From contig CBDVAK010000240.1 in NCBI GenBank assembly GCA_965371945.1, forward strand, positions 1 through 5,556: a DNA stretch of 5,556 nucleotides, written 5' to 3'. Both the position numbers and the translations under genes were made by a program. Below the pieces are notes generated by a model. It ran no database searches and was not told the DNA's origin. It worked only from the letters and a program-made list of their open reading frames with translations. This document shows, piece after piece, positions 1 through 5,556 of the stretch (its first letter is position 1; every line of letters starts with the position of its first letter). Source of the stretch: CBDVAK01 sp965371945. GTDB taxonomy: Bacteria > Pseudomonadota > Gammaproteobacteria > Competibacterales > JAHEDQ01.

Positions 1-489
1 TTCGCAAGCCCACGCTATTCGGCCCGGCAACGCAACTATGCCCGCAGCGGGCTGGTGTCCACGGTGTACACACCGGGGTTCGTGGTCAATGGTGAGGAGT
101 GGCGTGGCTGGTTTGGCAGGCCGGTGCTTGAAAATGCCGATGAACTCGAGATTGGCACCCTGCGTCTGAGTCTGGACAACGGCGTGGTGAGTGCACGCTT
201 TGCGCCGGATTTCGGGATCCATGGACCGCTGATCCTGCACCTGGCCGTCACCGGGTTCGATCTCAGCACCGAAGTTGCCTCCGGTGAAAACCGGGGCCGC
301 CAACTAAACCACGACTTCGTCGCGCTGGGTTACGAACGTGTGCAAATGCAAGTTGATGACGGCGGCTTCCAGGGAGAGCTGGCGCTGCCCGAGACCCGCA
401 TCAACGCAGACCGGCAGGCCCTGACCGCCTGGGTGACCATGGGCAACGATCCCAGGCCGCTGCAGAGTGTCGGTGGCTGGATCGATTGA
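1..489 (+). CDS. DUF1223 family protein, C-terminal part (5' end outside window)
   Basis: The frame is open from base 1 to a TGA at 487-489, giving 162 visible residues; the start lies upstream of the window. The visible part begins FASPRYSARQRNYARSGL, followed by YTPGFVVNG (residues 23-31), EWRGWFG (33-39) and a C-terminal PLQSVGGWID (153-162). These match my memory of the DUF1223 family, secreted or periplasmic proteins with a thioredoxin-like fold whose biochemical role is not established. The N-terminal half, which would carry the signal peptide and the CxxC-like motif typical of the family, is outside the window, so neither can be checked. A GTG at 55 is in frame but lies inside the conserved region and is unlikely to be the real start. 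The gene converges on msrQ with 27 bases between stop codons and no obvious terminator there. Family call fairly sure; function unknown. Confidence 0.85.
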   Translation, partial: FASPRYSARQRNYARSGLVSTVYTPGFVVNGEEWRGWFGRPVLENADELEIGTLRLSLDNGVVSARFAPDFGIHGPLILHLAVTGFDLSTEVASGENRGRQLNHDFVALGYERVQMQVDDGGFQGELALPETRINADRQALTAWVTMGNDPRPLQSVGGWID

Positions 490-516
490 CCGACCAGGCG
501 CGCGCACTTCCAGCCG

Positions 517-1155
517 CTATGCGGATTGACGCACCGTGCCGGCCCTGGCAAAGGGACGCTTGATCCGCAACGCCGGAAGGCGACGCAGCGAACCAGGCAG
601 CAGCCGGAACCCAAGCAGACCGAGTGCGATACCGGAATAGATCAGTGGTTCGCGATAGTCTGCCTTGACCAGCCACAGATAGTGAGTCACCGCCAACAGG
701 CTTGCCGGGTAAACCAAGCGGTGGAGTAACCGCCAGCGCTTTCCGAGACGGCGAATCCAGCCGTTGGTCGAGGTCACCGCCAGCGGCAACAGCAGCAGGA
801 AACAGCTCACACCCAGGGTGATGTAGGGGCGTTTCAACACGTCCTCGACGATCGCGCGCCAATCGAAGAACTGATCGAATACCAGATAGGTGGACAGATG
901 CAGGCTTGCGTAGAAAAAAGCGTACAGCCCCAGCATGCGTCGCAACTGGATCAACCGGTTCCAGCCGGTTAACTGCCGCAACGGCGTGATCGCCAGGGTC
1001 AGCAACAGGAACCGCAACGCCCAGTCACCGGTGGTGAAGGTGATCTCCTCCACCGGGTTGGCGCCCAGGCCACCGGTCAGCGCCGCCTTCACCAGCCAAG
1101 CCAGTGGCAACAGCGCCAACACGAAAACCAGTATCTTGAGGTGTTTGATGTTCAT
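517..1155 (-). CDS. msrQ: MsrQ, haem-binding membrane subunit of the MsrPQ methionine sulfoxide reductase
   Basis: This 212-residue integral membrane protein passes electrons from the respiratory chain (quinone pool) through b-type haem to periplasmic MsrP. It belongs to the ferric reductase-like transmembrane family (YedZ). About six hydrophobic segments are visible, near residues 8-26, 45-62, 75-93, 111-128, 147-163 and 170-187. Candidate haem-ligand histidines are H86 (ASLHL), H145 (LLHRL) and H158 (THYLW), and the family motif GANPVEEI is at 31-38. I chose the ATG at 1155-1153, whose A is also the last base of the msrP stop (TGATG); a TTG codon immediately upstream is less likely. The one-base overlap implies translational coupling with msrP. 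The C-terminus is a short basic cytoplasmic tail (RRLPALRIKRPFARAG). Length is normal for the family and no defect is seen. Confidence 0.95.
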   Translation of the reverse strand: MNIKHLKILVFVLALLPLAWLVKAALTGGLGANPVEEITFTTGDWALRFLLLTLAITPLRQLTGWNRLIQLRRMLGLYAFFYASLHLSTYLVFDQFFDWRAIVEDVLKRPYITLGVSCFLLLLPLAVTSTNGWIRRLGKRWRLLHRLVYPASLLAVTHYLWLVKADYREPLIYSGIALGLLGFRLLPGSLRRLPALRIKRPFARAGTVRQSA

Positions 1156-2099
1156 CAAAAATTCTTGCGAAGATCCATGCCCGTATAGAGGCTGGCGACC
1201 TGATCACCATAGCCGTTGAACGCCAGCGTGTCGCGCTTGAGGAAATCACCGATGCGCCGCTCGCGCTTCTGGCTCCAGCGGGGATGATCGACTTCCGGGT
1301 TGACGTTCGAGTAGAAACCGTACTCGCGCGGACCCAGCAGGTTCCAGGTGGTCGATGGCTGCTGCTCGGTGAGGGTGATCCGGACGATGGATTTGATGCT
1401 CTTGAAACCATATTTCCAGGGCACCACCAGACGCAGCGGCGCGCCACTCTGGCCGGGCAGGATGTTACCGTAGAGACCCACCGCGAGCAGGGTCAGCGGG
1501 TGCATGGCCTCGTCCATGCGCAGACCTTCCACATAGGGCCAGTCGAGCACGCTGCGACGCTGAGTTGGCAGCATCTCGGGGTCATAGATGGTCTCGAACG
1601 CAACATACTTGGCCCGTGAACTGGGTTCGAAGCGCTTGAGCAGATCGCCCAGCGCGAAACCGTTCCACGGAATCACCATCGACCAGGCTTCGACACAGCG
1701 CAGGCGGTAGACCCGCTCTTCAATCGCGTGGGGTTTGATCAAATCCTCGATTGCCACCTTGCCGGGTTTGCCCACCTCACCATCGATCACCACGCTCCAG
1801 GGGTCTGATTTGAGGAAATGCGCATTCTTGCGCGGACTGGTCTTGCCGGTACCCAGCTCGTAGAAGTTGTTGTAGCTGGTGATGTCATCGTAGCTGCTGA
1901 GTTCATCATCGGTGCTGTACGGCCCTTCCACCACCTCACCCAGATCAAGCGCCGCGTAAGCTGTCCACGCGCCGACCGAAGCCAACGCCACCCCGCCTCC
2001 CGCAATCGCGGCGGTCCTGAGAAATTCCCGCCGCCGCCGATAGACCCCCTCATCGGTGATCTCCGACGGTTTGATGTCGGGTGGCCTTTTGATCAGCAT
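1155..2099 (-). CDS. msrP: MsrP, periplasmic molybdopterin methionine sulfoxide reductase catalytic subunit
   Basis: MsrP (formerly YedY) reduces methionine sulfoxide in oxidised envelope proteins, using a mononuclear Mo-molybdopterin cofactor and electrons delivered by MsrQ. The 314-residue product has a Tat signal: twin arginines R23-R24 in RRREFLR, then a hydrophobic stretch to about residue 50 (AIAGGGVALASVGAWTAYAA), so it should be exported folded with cofactor. C135 in YRLRCVEAWSMVIPWNG is in the position of the Mo-coordinating cysteine of the sulfite oxidase superfamily. Further conserved blocks are YNNFYE (76-81), GQSGAPLRLVVPWKYGFKSIKSI (216-238) and the C-terminal NGYGDQVASLYTGMDLRKNF. 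The ATG at 2099 is preceded by a GGAG ribosome binding site. It is the first gene of a two-gene operon with msrQ. In E. coli the pair is induced by hypochlorite through a two-component system; no regulator gene lies in this window. Confidence 0.97.
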   Translation of the reverse strand: MLIKRPPDIKPSEITDEGVYRRRREFLRTAAIAGGGVALASVGAWTAYAALDLGEVVEGPYSTDDELSSYDDITSYNNFYELGTGKTSPRKNAHFLKSDPWSVVIDGEVGKPGKVAIEDLIKPHAIEERVYRLRCVEAWSMVIPWNGFALGDLLKRFEPSSRAKYVAFETIYDPEMLPTQRRSVLDWPYVEGLRMDEAMHPLTLLAVGLYGNILPGQSGAPLRLVVPWKYGFKSIKSIVRITLTEQQPSTTWNLLGPREYGFYSNVNPEVDHPRWSQKRERRIGDFLKRDTLAFNGYGDQVASLYTGMDLRKNF

Positions 2100-2106
2100 C
2101 GTTGCA

Positions 2107-2110
2107 CTCC
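2107..2110 (-). promoter_or_regulatory. Ribosome binding site of msrP
   Basis: The minus strand reads GGAG here (within ACGGAGTGCAACGATG), seven bases before the msrP ATG. This supports the start chosen for msrP. Confidence 0.6.
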
Positions 2111-2122
2111 GTCAGCAATTCC

Positions 2123-2150
2123 ATCGGCCACGAGGTAGCGGCCGATCGGC
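2123..2150. promoter_or_regulatory. Inverted repeat with nested palindrome in the msrP leader (possible operator or hairpin)
   Basis: ATCGGCC (2123-2129) and GGCCGAT (2140-2146) form a perfect 7-base inverted repeat with a 10-base spacer. The right arm overlaps a perfect 10-base palindrome, GCCGATCGGC (2141-2150). Three copies of the half-site ATCGGC/GCCGAT therefore lie within 28 bases, ending 24 bases upstream of the msrP start. The position between promoter region and ribosome binding site fits a repressor or response-regulator site, or an mRNA hairpin in the msrP leader. The symmetry is seen directly; any regulatory role is inference, and GC-rich DNA produces such repeats by chance fairly often. 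Confidence 0.35.
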
Positions 2151-2248
2151 TATTTGTTGCACACTCTAGACCGCAAAGTTCACGATTGTATCCCGCTCGC
2201 CGGCCCGGCAGGACGACTTCCTCACAACCAGAGCGGATATTTCGCAGG

Positions 2249-2254
2249 TACAAT
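2249..2254 (+). promoter_or_regulatory. Possible -10 element for mtgA
   Basis: TACAAT matches five of six bases of the sigma70 -10 consensus and lies 40 bases upstream of the mtgA start, in an AT-richer patch of the 194-base divergent region (2100-2293). No good -35 hexamer sits 16-18 bases upstream (the 17-base position reads AACCAG), so this is weak. A second TACAAT is on the minus strand at 2190-2185, pointing towards msrP, likewise without a clear -35. Beyond these and the inverted repeat at 2123-2150 I see nothing in the divergent region. Confidence 0.2.
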
Positions 2255-2293
2255 CCGGACTTCCAACAATCATCTGCATAGCATCGGTTGCCC

Positions 2294-3031
2294 GTGTCCA
2301 GGAAGAAAAAAAGCCGCCGCCGGCGCACCGGAAAACACCCCGCATTCAGGTTCCTGTGGCGTACCACACTATACGCGCTGCTGACGATATTGCTGGCGTC
2401 GGCGCTGCCGGTGCTGGCACTACGCTGGCTGGACCCACCCACTTCCTCAGTGATGCTGCAGGAGCGGTTCGCGGACCCGAGCACCTCACATCCACGTTAC
2501 CGGTGGCTGGAGCTGGCACAGATTTCACCTCAATTCGCGCTGGCCGTGATCGCCGCCGAGGATCAGAAATTCCCGCTCCACTACGGCTTCGATTTTGCCT
2601 CGATCGGTGCTGCGATGAGCGAAAATCGCCGGGGCGGTCGTCTGCGTGGCGCCAGCACCATCTCTCAGCAGGTCGCCAAGAACCTGTTCCTGTGGAACGG
2701 TCGCAGCTATATGCGCAAAGGGATGGAAGCATGGCTGACTGTGCTTATCGAACTGGCCTGGCCGAAGCAACGCATACTCGAAATCTACATGAACATCGCC
2801 CAACTAGGCCCCCGGTTGTTCGGTGTCGGTGCTGCCAGCGAGGCCTACTTTCAAACGCCTGCCGCCCGACTCCGCCCTGAACAGGCCGCTATGCTGGCCG
2901 CGGTGTTACCGGCTCCCAGTCGCTACCGGGTGACCGCACCAACACCCTACCTCCGCAAACGCCAACAGTGGATCCTGGCGCAGATGAATGCGCTTGGCGG
3001 CACCGGTTACCTGCGCGGTATCGGCCTGTGA
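2294..3031 (+). CDS. mtgA: Monofunctional biosynthetic peptidoglycan glycosyltransferase MtgA
   Basis: MtgA polymerises lipid II into glycan strands on the periplasmic face of the inner membrane and lacks a transpeptidase domain. The 245-residue product (GTG start) has a very basic N-terminus (SRKKKSRRRR), one membrane anchor near residues 24-44, and then a GT51 domain. The catalytic base motif EDQKFP is at 89-94 (E89); RGASTISQQ (118-126) and KNLFLW (129-134) follow; the second conserved glutamate is E145 in RKGMEAW. ILEIYMNIAQLG and AAMLAAVLPAPSRY are also typical. Length and order match the E. coli enzyme. The frame is closed by a TAG at 2279-2281, so the only sensible starts are TTG 2288 and GTG 2294; neither has a clear Shine-Dalgarno sequence and I prefer GTG. 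It is divergent from msrP and 70 bases upstream of the C-S lyase gene, possibly co-transcribed with it. Confidence 0.93.
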   Translation: MSRKKKSRRRRTGKHPAFRFLWRTTLYALLTILLASALPVLALRWLDPPTSSVMLQERFADPSTSHPRYRWLELAQISPQFALAVIAAEDQKFPLHYGFDFASIGAAMSENRRGGRLRGASTISQQVAKNLFLWNGRSYMRKGMEAWLTVLIELAWPKQRILEIYMNIAQLGPRLFGVGAASEAYFQTPAARLRPEQAAMLAAVLPAPSRYRVTAPTPYLRKRQQWILAQMNALGGTGYLRGIGL

Positions 3032-3089
3032 ACCGTCTCATGGCGGAGTCATCCAGTCCGGGACGCGCGACAAGTGCTGTGCGAACCCC

Positions 3090-3095
3090 AGGGAG
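3090..3095 (+). promoter_or_regulatory. Ribosome binding site of the C-S lyase gene
   Basis: AGGGAG lies six bases before the ATG at 3102. It decides the start: the same frame is open back beyond 2988 into the mtgA 3' end, but the upstream extension (38 residues from the ATG at 2988) looks unlike the family, whereas MTYDFDQ at 3102 matches the usual N-terminus. Confidence 0.7.
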
Positions 3096-3101
3096 CGGTT
3101 G

Positions 3102-4265
3102 ATGACATACGATTTCGACCAGGTGGCCAATCGCCGCCACAGTGACAGCCTCAAATGGGACTGGTATGCCGAGGACGTACTACCATTCTGGGTGGCGGAC
3201 ATGGACTTCGCGCCGCCACCCGCGGTCATCGACGCGCTTCGGGAGCGAGTCACGCATGGTATCTTCGGCTACGGCCACCGCTACCAGGAGCTTGCCGAAG
3301 TCATTTGCGCAAGGCTGCTGCAACGCTACCGCTGGAGCGTGCAGCCACAAGAGCTGATGTACCTGCCGGGTCTGGGCTGCGGACTCAACCTGGTCAGTCG
3401 CGCGATCGGCGAGCCCGGGGATCAGATCCTGATGCAGACCCCCATCTACCCCCCCTTCCTGAGTGCACCCGGCGACCAGCAGCGCGAACTGCTGACGCAT
3501 CAACTCAATCCCTATGTGGAACAGGATCGGCTACGCTACCGGATCGATTTCGACGGCTTCGAATCCACCATCACCGACCGCACCGGGATGTTCATGCTCT
3601 GCAATCCCCACAACCCGGTCGGCGAGATGTATACGATGGCGGAACTGACTCGGCTGGCGGAAATCTGCGCGCGCCACGGCACCGTGATCTGTGCCGACGA
3701 AGTTCACTGCGACCTGAACCTGGACCATAGCGAACATCAACCCATCGCGGCCATCGACCCGGACATTTCACAAAACTGCATCACTCTGATGGCGCCCAGC
3801 AAAACCTTCAACATAGCCGGTTTGTATTTCAGCTTCGCGGTGGTCCAGAACCCGGAGCTGAGAAAGCGACTGGAGAAGGCGGCCAGAGGCATCGTGCCGA
3901 ATGTCAATATCCTGGGACCACACGCGGCCCTGGCTGCCTATCGGGATGGCGCCGACTGGCACCGGCAACTGCTGATTTACCTGGCGGGCAATCGTGATTT
4001 CGTATTCGACTATCTGGCCCGCGAGTTGCCGGAGATCCGGGCCACACGGCCATCGGCCACCTTTCTCAGCTGGTTGGATTTTCGTAACACCCCGGCCGCG
4101 ACCGATCCCCATCGGTACCTGCTCGAGCACGGCCGCGTGGCGCTCAACAGCGGGGATGACTTCGGACCAGGCGGAGCAGGTTTCGCGCGGCTCAACTTCG
4201 GCTGTCCCCGCACCCTGCTCGAGGAAGGCCTGGAACGGATTCGCAAAGCGTTGCGCGATCGATGA
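3102..4265 (+). CDS. patB: MalY/PatB family PLP-dependent C-S beta-lyase (cystathionine beta-lyase-like aminotransferase)
   Basis: The product is a 387-residue fold-type I PLP enzyme, normal length for the MalY/PatB group. Characterised members cleave the C-S bond of cystathionine or related cysteine conjugates to give a thiol (homocysteine for cystathionine), pyruvate and ammonia, in the cytoplasm. Visible motifs in order: the N-terminal WVADMDF (30-36), TPIYPPF (113-119) typical of C-S lyases, NPHNPVG (168-174), the PLP-pyridine aspartate D199 in ADEVHCDL, the Schiff-base lysine K234 in APSKTFNIAGL, and the substrate-carboxylate arginine R363 in FARLNFGCPR. All key residues are intact. The start is set by a good ribosome binding site. 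Its stop overlaps the next start as ATGA, so it is translationally coupled to the alkyltransferase-like gene. The exact substrate cannot be read from sequence; MalY-type members can also have regulatory roles. Confidence 0.92.
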   Translation: MTYDFDQVANRRHSDSLKWDWYAEDVLPFWVADMDFAPPPAVIDALRERVTHGIFGYGHRYQELAEVICARLLQRYRWSVQPQELMYLPGLGCGLNLVSRAIGEPGDQILMQTPIYPPFLSAPGDQQRELLTHQLNPYVEQDRLRYRIDFDGFESTITDRTGMFMLCNPHNPVGEMYTMAELTRLAEICARHGTVICADEVHCDLNLDHSEHQPIAAIDPDISQNCITLMAPSKTFNIAGLYFSFAVVQNPELRKRLEKAARGIVPNVNILGPHAALAAYRDGADWHRQLLIYLAGNRDFVFDYLARELPEIRATRPSATFLSWLDFRNTPAATDPHRYLLEHGRVALNSGDDFGPGGAGFARLNFGCPRTLLEEGLERIRKALRDR

Positions 4266-4633
4266 CAGCGCCACCACAGCAGACCGATGGCAATGCACGC
4301 CGCGCGCGCATCTATCAGACCGTGGCCCGGATTCCCCATGGTCGGGTAGCCAGCTACGGCCAGGTCGCCCGCGCCGCCGGGATGCCACGCGCGGCCAGGA
4401 TGGTCGGCCAGGCACTACACAAACTACCGCCAGGATCTGAGCTGCCCTGGCATCGGGTCATCAATGCTCGCGGCGGCATCTCCTTCGCGGCCGGCAGCGA
4501 ACGCTGGCGACGTCAGAAAGAACTGCTGGAGTCCGAAGGCGTGGTATTTCTCAACGGCCGCGTCGATCTCGAACAATTCGGCTGGCAGGACTCTCTCGAT
4601 GCCCTGCTGTGGGATCCTGCCGGTTGGGACTGA
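4262..4633 (+). CDS. atl: Alkyltransferase-like protein (ATL, MGMT-fold DNA damage sensor)
   Basis: This 123-residue protein has the fold of the C-terminal domain of O6-alkylguanine-DNA alkyltransferase, but the acceptor cysteine of the PCHRV motif is replaced by tryptophan: PWHRV at 62-66, W63. Such ATL proteins cannot transfer the alkyl group; they bind and flip O6-alkylguanine and hand the lesion to nucleotide excision repair. Other expected features are present: the helix-turn-helix region VASYGQVARAAG (29-40) with Y32 as the likely base-flipping tyrosine, the arginine finger R46 in RAARMVGQAL, and the usual C-terminus WDPAGWD. Length is typical of stand-alone ATLs such as E. coli YbaZ. 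The ATG at 4262 overlaps the stop of the C-S lyase gene (ATGA) and has no own Shine-Dalgarno sequence, so translation probably depends on coupling. Confidence 0.93.
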   Translation: MTAPPQQTDGNARRARIYQTVARIPHGRVASYGQVARAAGMPRAARMVGQALHKLPPGSELPWHRVINARGGISFAAGSERWRRQKELLESEGVVFLNGRVDLEQFGWQDSLDALLWDPAGWD

Positions 4634-4669
4634 GACAATCCCGGCGTCGGCAGCTCGAGTCCTCCTCGG

Positions 4670-4777
4670 AATCCTGACGGCGCCACTGCAGGCTCGGCAG
4701 ATATCGACGTCGATGTTGAACACCCGTTTCAATCGCTGCGCCCAACTCATTGATGCCCGGCGTTCGGACGACGCGTG
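4670..4777 (-). pseudogene. Remnant of an IS91-type transposase C-terminus
   Basis: On the minus strand this stretch reads HASSERRAS, then MSWAQRLKRVFNIDVDIC and RACSGAVRI. I recognise this from memory as the conserved C-terminal segment of IS91-family (Y2-type) transposases, usually resembling ERRAAMTWAQRLKRVFNIDIE followed by a CxxC knuckle (here CRAC) and the phrase CGGxVKVIACIEDP. In this copy the match stops after VRI: the expected IEDPAVI block is absent in all three minus frames, and the following codons run antisense to the ATL gene. No catalytic part lies upstream, because that space holds the 3' end of another gene. It is therefore a dead fragment of about 36 codons, not a functional gene, although an ATG at 4750 could be annotated as a small ORF. 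The rest of the 4634-4812 gap shows nothing recognisable. Confidence 0.6.
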
Positions 4778-4812
4778 AGTTTTCGGGAGGGACCACAGCC
4801 TACAGGCTCGTT

Positions 4813-5556
4813 TTAGAAATCCCCGCCGAAATCTCCGCCGGCATCGCCCCCGAAATCTCCTCCAAAGCCATCGCCCGGATCATCGCCAAAGCCGGCGTCT
4901 TCGTCCTGCGCAAAGCCCCAGGGACCGGCCGGTGTGATATCAGTTTCGCGAATCGGTTCCATATCCGGGGTCAGATTGTCTGCCGGTTCAGTGATGATGG
5001 TTGGTTCTGGCAACGGCAGCTGTCCGTCGTCGGCAGGCAACGGCATTGCCTCCGGAAAATCGAAGTCCTCGGGCAATGTTGCCGGGGGCAGCAGATCTGG
5101 TGGCAGTTGGTCTATTTCCCCGGGTGGCAACGGCTCGGGGTCGATGATCGGAAGTTCGTCCGGGGGCCAGATCTCGCCGGGTGGCGGAATGATGATGGGG
5201 ATGTAAATCGGATAATTCCAGATATATCCGAATCCAGACCCCACTGAGCCATAAAACCATGGGTCAAAGCCGTAGCGTTCGTTCGTCCTTGTGGTGGTCG
5301 TCCCAGCCGGCTTACGTTTGTGGACGCGAACGATCAGAGTTGCCGAGGATGACTTGTCGGTCGGGAACGTGCTGGTCAGCCGAATCAGGAACGTTTCCAC
5401 GTCGGTCTTGATTTCCCGTGCCACGAAGGTCGTTACCGCGGCGTCAGCATTCAGCAGGGTTGCGCCGCGGCCCTCGACGATTTCCCATTGGTAGCTACTT
5501 GCCTGCACCCCGCCGCTACGCTCGTTGGCACGCAGCTGGACGGCTGTGCCTTCGAG
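4813..5556 (-). CDS. PKD/Ig-like domain protein with proline-rich linker and GGDF-repeat tail (5' end outside window)
   Basis: The minus-strand frame is open from the window edge to a TAA at 4815-4813, giving 247 visible residues; the true start is beyond 5556. Residues 1-78 look like a PKD/Ig-like beta-sandwich: AVQLRANERSGG, SYQWEIVEGRGATLL, then TFLIRLTSTF and SATLIVRV, the pattern of extracellular domains with a YxW strand. Residues 79-113 are a linker rich in Thr, Gly and aromatics. Residues 114-190 are proline-rich and acidic (PIYIPIIIPPPGEIW, two PPGEI copies, PPDLLPPATLP), probably extended. The tail (222-247) is Gly/Asp/Phe-rich with GGDF GGDA GGDF GGDF units. There is no membrane segment in the visible part. 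This suggests a secreted or surface protein; I do not recognise the gene and assign no function. It lies directly upstream, in its own direction, of the transposase remnant. Confidence 0.78.
   Translation of the reverse strand, partial: LEGTAVQLRANERSGGVQASSYQWEIVEGRGATLLNADAAVTTFVAREIKTDVETFLIRLTSTFPTDKSSSATLIVRVHKRKPAGTTTTRTNERYGFDPWFYGSVGSGFGYIWNYPIYIPIIIPPPGEIWPPDELPIIDPEPLPPGEIDQLPPDLLPPATLPEDFDFPEAMPLPADDGQLPLPEPTIITEPADNLTPDMEPIRETDITPAGPWGFAQDEDAGFGDDPGDGFGGDFGGDAGGDFGGDF
4816..4863. repeat. Four tandem 12-base units encoding GGDF/GGDA/GGDF/GGDF
   Basis: On the + strand the four units are gaaatccccgcc, gaaatctccgcc, ggcatcgccccc and gaaatctcctcc. They encode the last 16 residues of the minus-strand PKD-like protein, directly before its stop. 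Two further, more diverged 12-base units (aaagccatcgcc and cggatcatcgcc, 4864-4887) extend the array. The units are similar enough to have arisen by recent slippage or duplication, so copy number may vary between strains. Confidence 0.7.

Noticed and set aside
401..862. Long minus-strand and other-frame ORFs across msrQ, mtgA and the lyase gene.
   Set aside because: They overlap well-supported genes in other frames, have no recognisable domains, and reflect the high GC content.
2988..3101. N-terminal extension of the C-S lyase frame to the ATG at 2988, overlapping mtgA.
   Set aside because: The 38 extra residues do not resemble the family, and the ATG at 3102 has a good ribosome binding site and a typical N-terminus.
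4622..4646. GGGA-N9-TCCC stem overlapping the ATL stop codon.
   Set aside because: Short stem, extended only by G-U pairs, with no following T tract; not a credible terminator.
4797..4815. AGCC-TACA-GGCT hairpin followed by cgtttta, as a + strand terminator for the mtgA-lyase-ATL run.
   Set aside because: The stem has only four base pairs around a four-base loop and the T run is four long, overlapping the stop codon of the opposite gene. Too weak to call.
4816..4863. GGDF residues suggesting a GGDEF diguanylate cyclase signature.
   Set aside because: These are tandem low-complexity Gly-Asp-Phe repeats at a C-terminus, with no GGDEF domain around them and no glutamate in the motif.
4816..4887. 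Direct repeats as a possible CRISPR-like array.
   Set aside because: Units are 12 bases, contiguous without spacers, and in frame with a protein repeat.

Overview
The window is GC-rich (roughly 60% by eye), densely coding DNA. The encoded proteins look gammaproteobacterial: a Tat-exported MsrP with its MsrQ partner, a stand-alone MtgA very like the enterobacterial enzyme, and an alkyltransferase-like protein of the PWHRV type. The genus cannot be named from this sequence alone. Most of the window is ordinary chromosomal housekeeping and stress-defence content; I do not see a convincing new multi-gene system.

Layout from left to right. The left edge holds the C-terminal part of a DUF1223 (secreted, thioredoxin-fold-like) protein on the + strand (1-489). 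It converges, with a gap of only 27 bases, on a minus-strand msrPQ operon: msrP (2099 to 1155) encodes the periplasmic molybdoenzyme that repairs oxidised methionine, and msrQ (1155 to 517) encodes its membrane haem partner. The two genes overlap by one base (TGATG). A 194-base divergent intergenic region (2100-2293) separates msrP from a plus-strand run of three genes: mtgA (monofunctional peptidoglycan glycosyltransferase, 2294-3031), a MalY/PatB-family PLP-dependent C-S lyase (3102-4265) and an alkyltransferase-like DNA repair sensor (4262-4633). The last two overlap by four bases (ATGA) and are very probably co-transcribed. The divergent region carries an inverted repeat and a nested palindrome just upstream of the msrP ribosome binding site.

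The right edge is more accessory in character. The gap between the alkyltransferase-like gene and the next gene (4634-4812) contains, on the minus strand, a decayed C-terminal fragment of what looks like an IS91-type transposase. It is followed by the 3' end of a minus-strand gene (4813 to beyond 5556) encoding a PKD/Ig-like domain, a long proline-rich acidic linker and a C-terminal tail of GGDF/GGDA repeats.

Functionally, three themes sit side by side: repair of oxidised envelope proteins (msrPQ), envelope construction (mtgA), and sulfur amino acid and alkylation-damage functions (C-S lyase, ATL). Only msrP-msrQ and lyase-ATL are tight transcriptional pairs by spacing.
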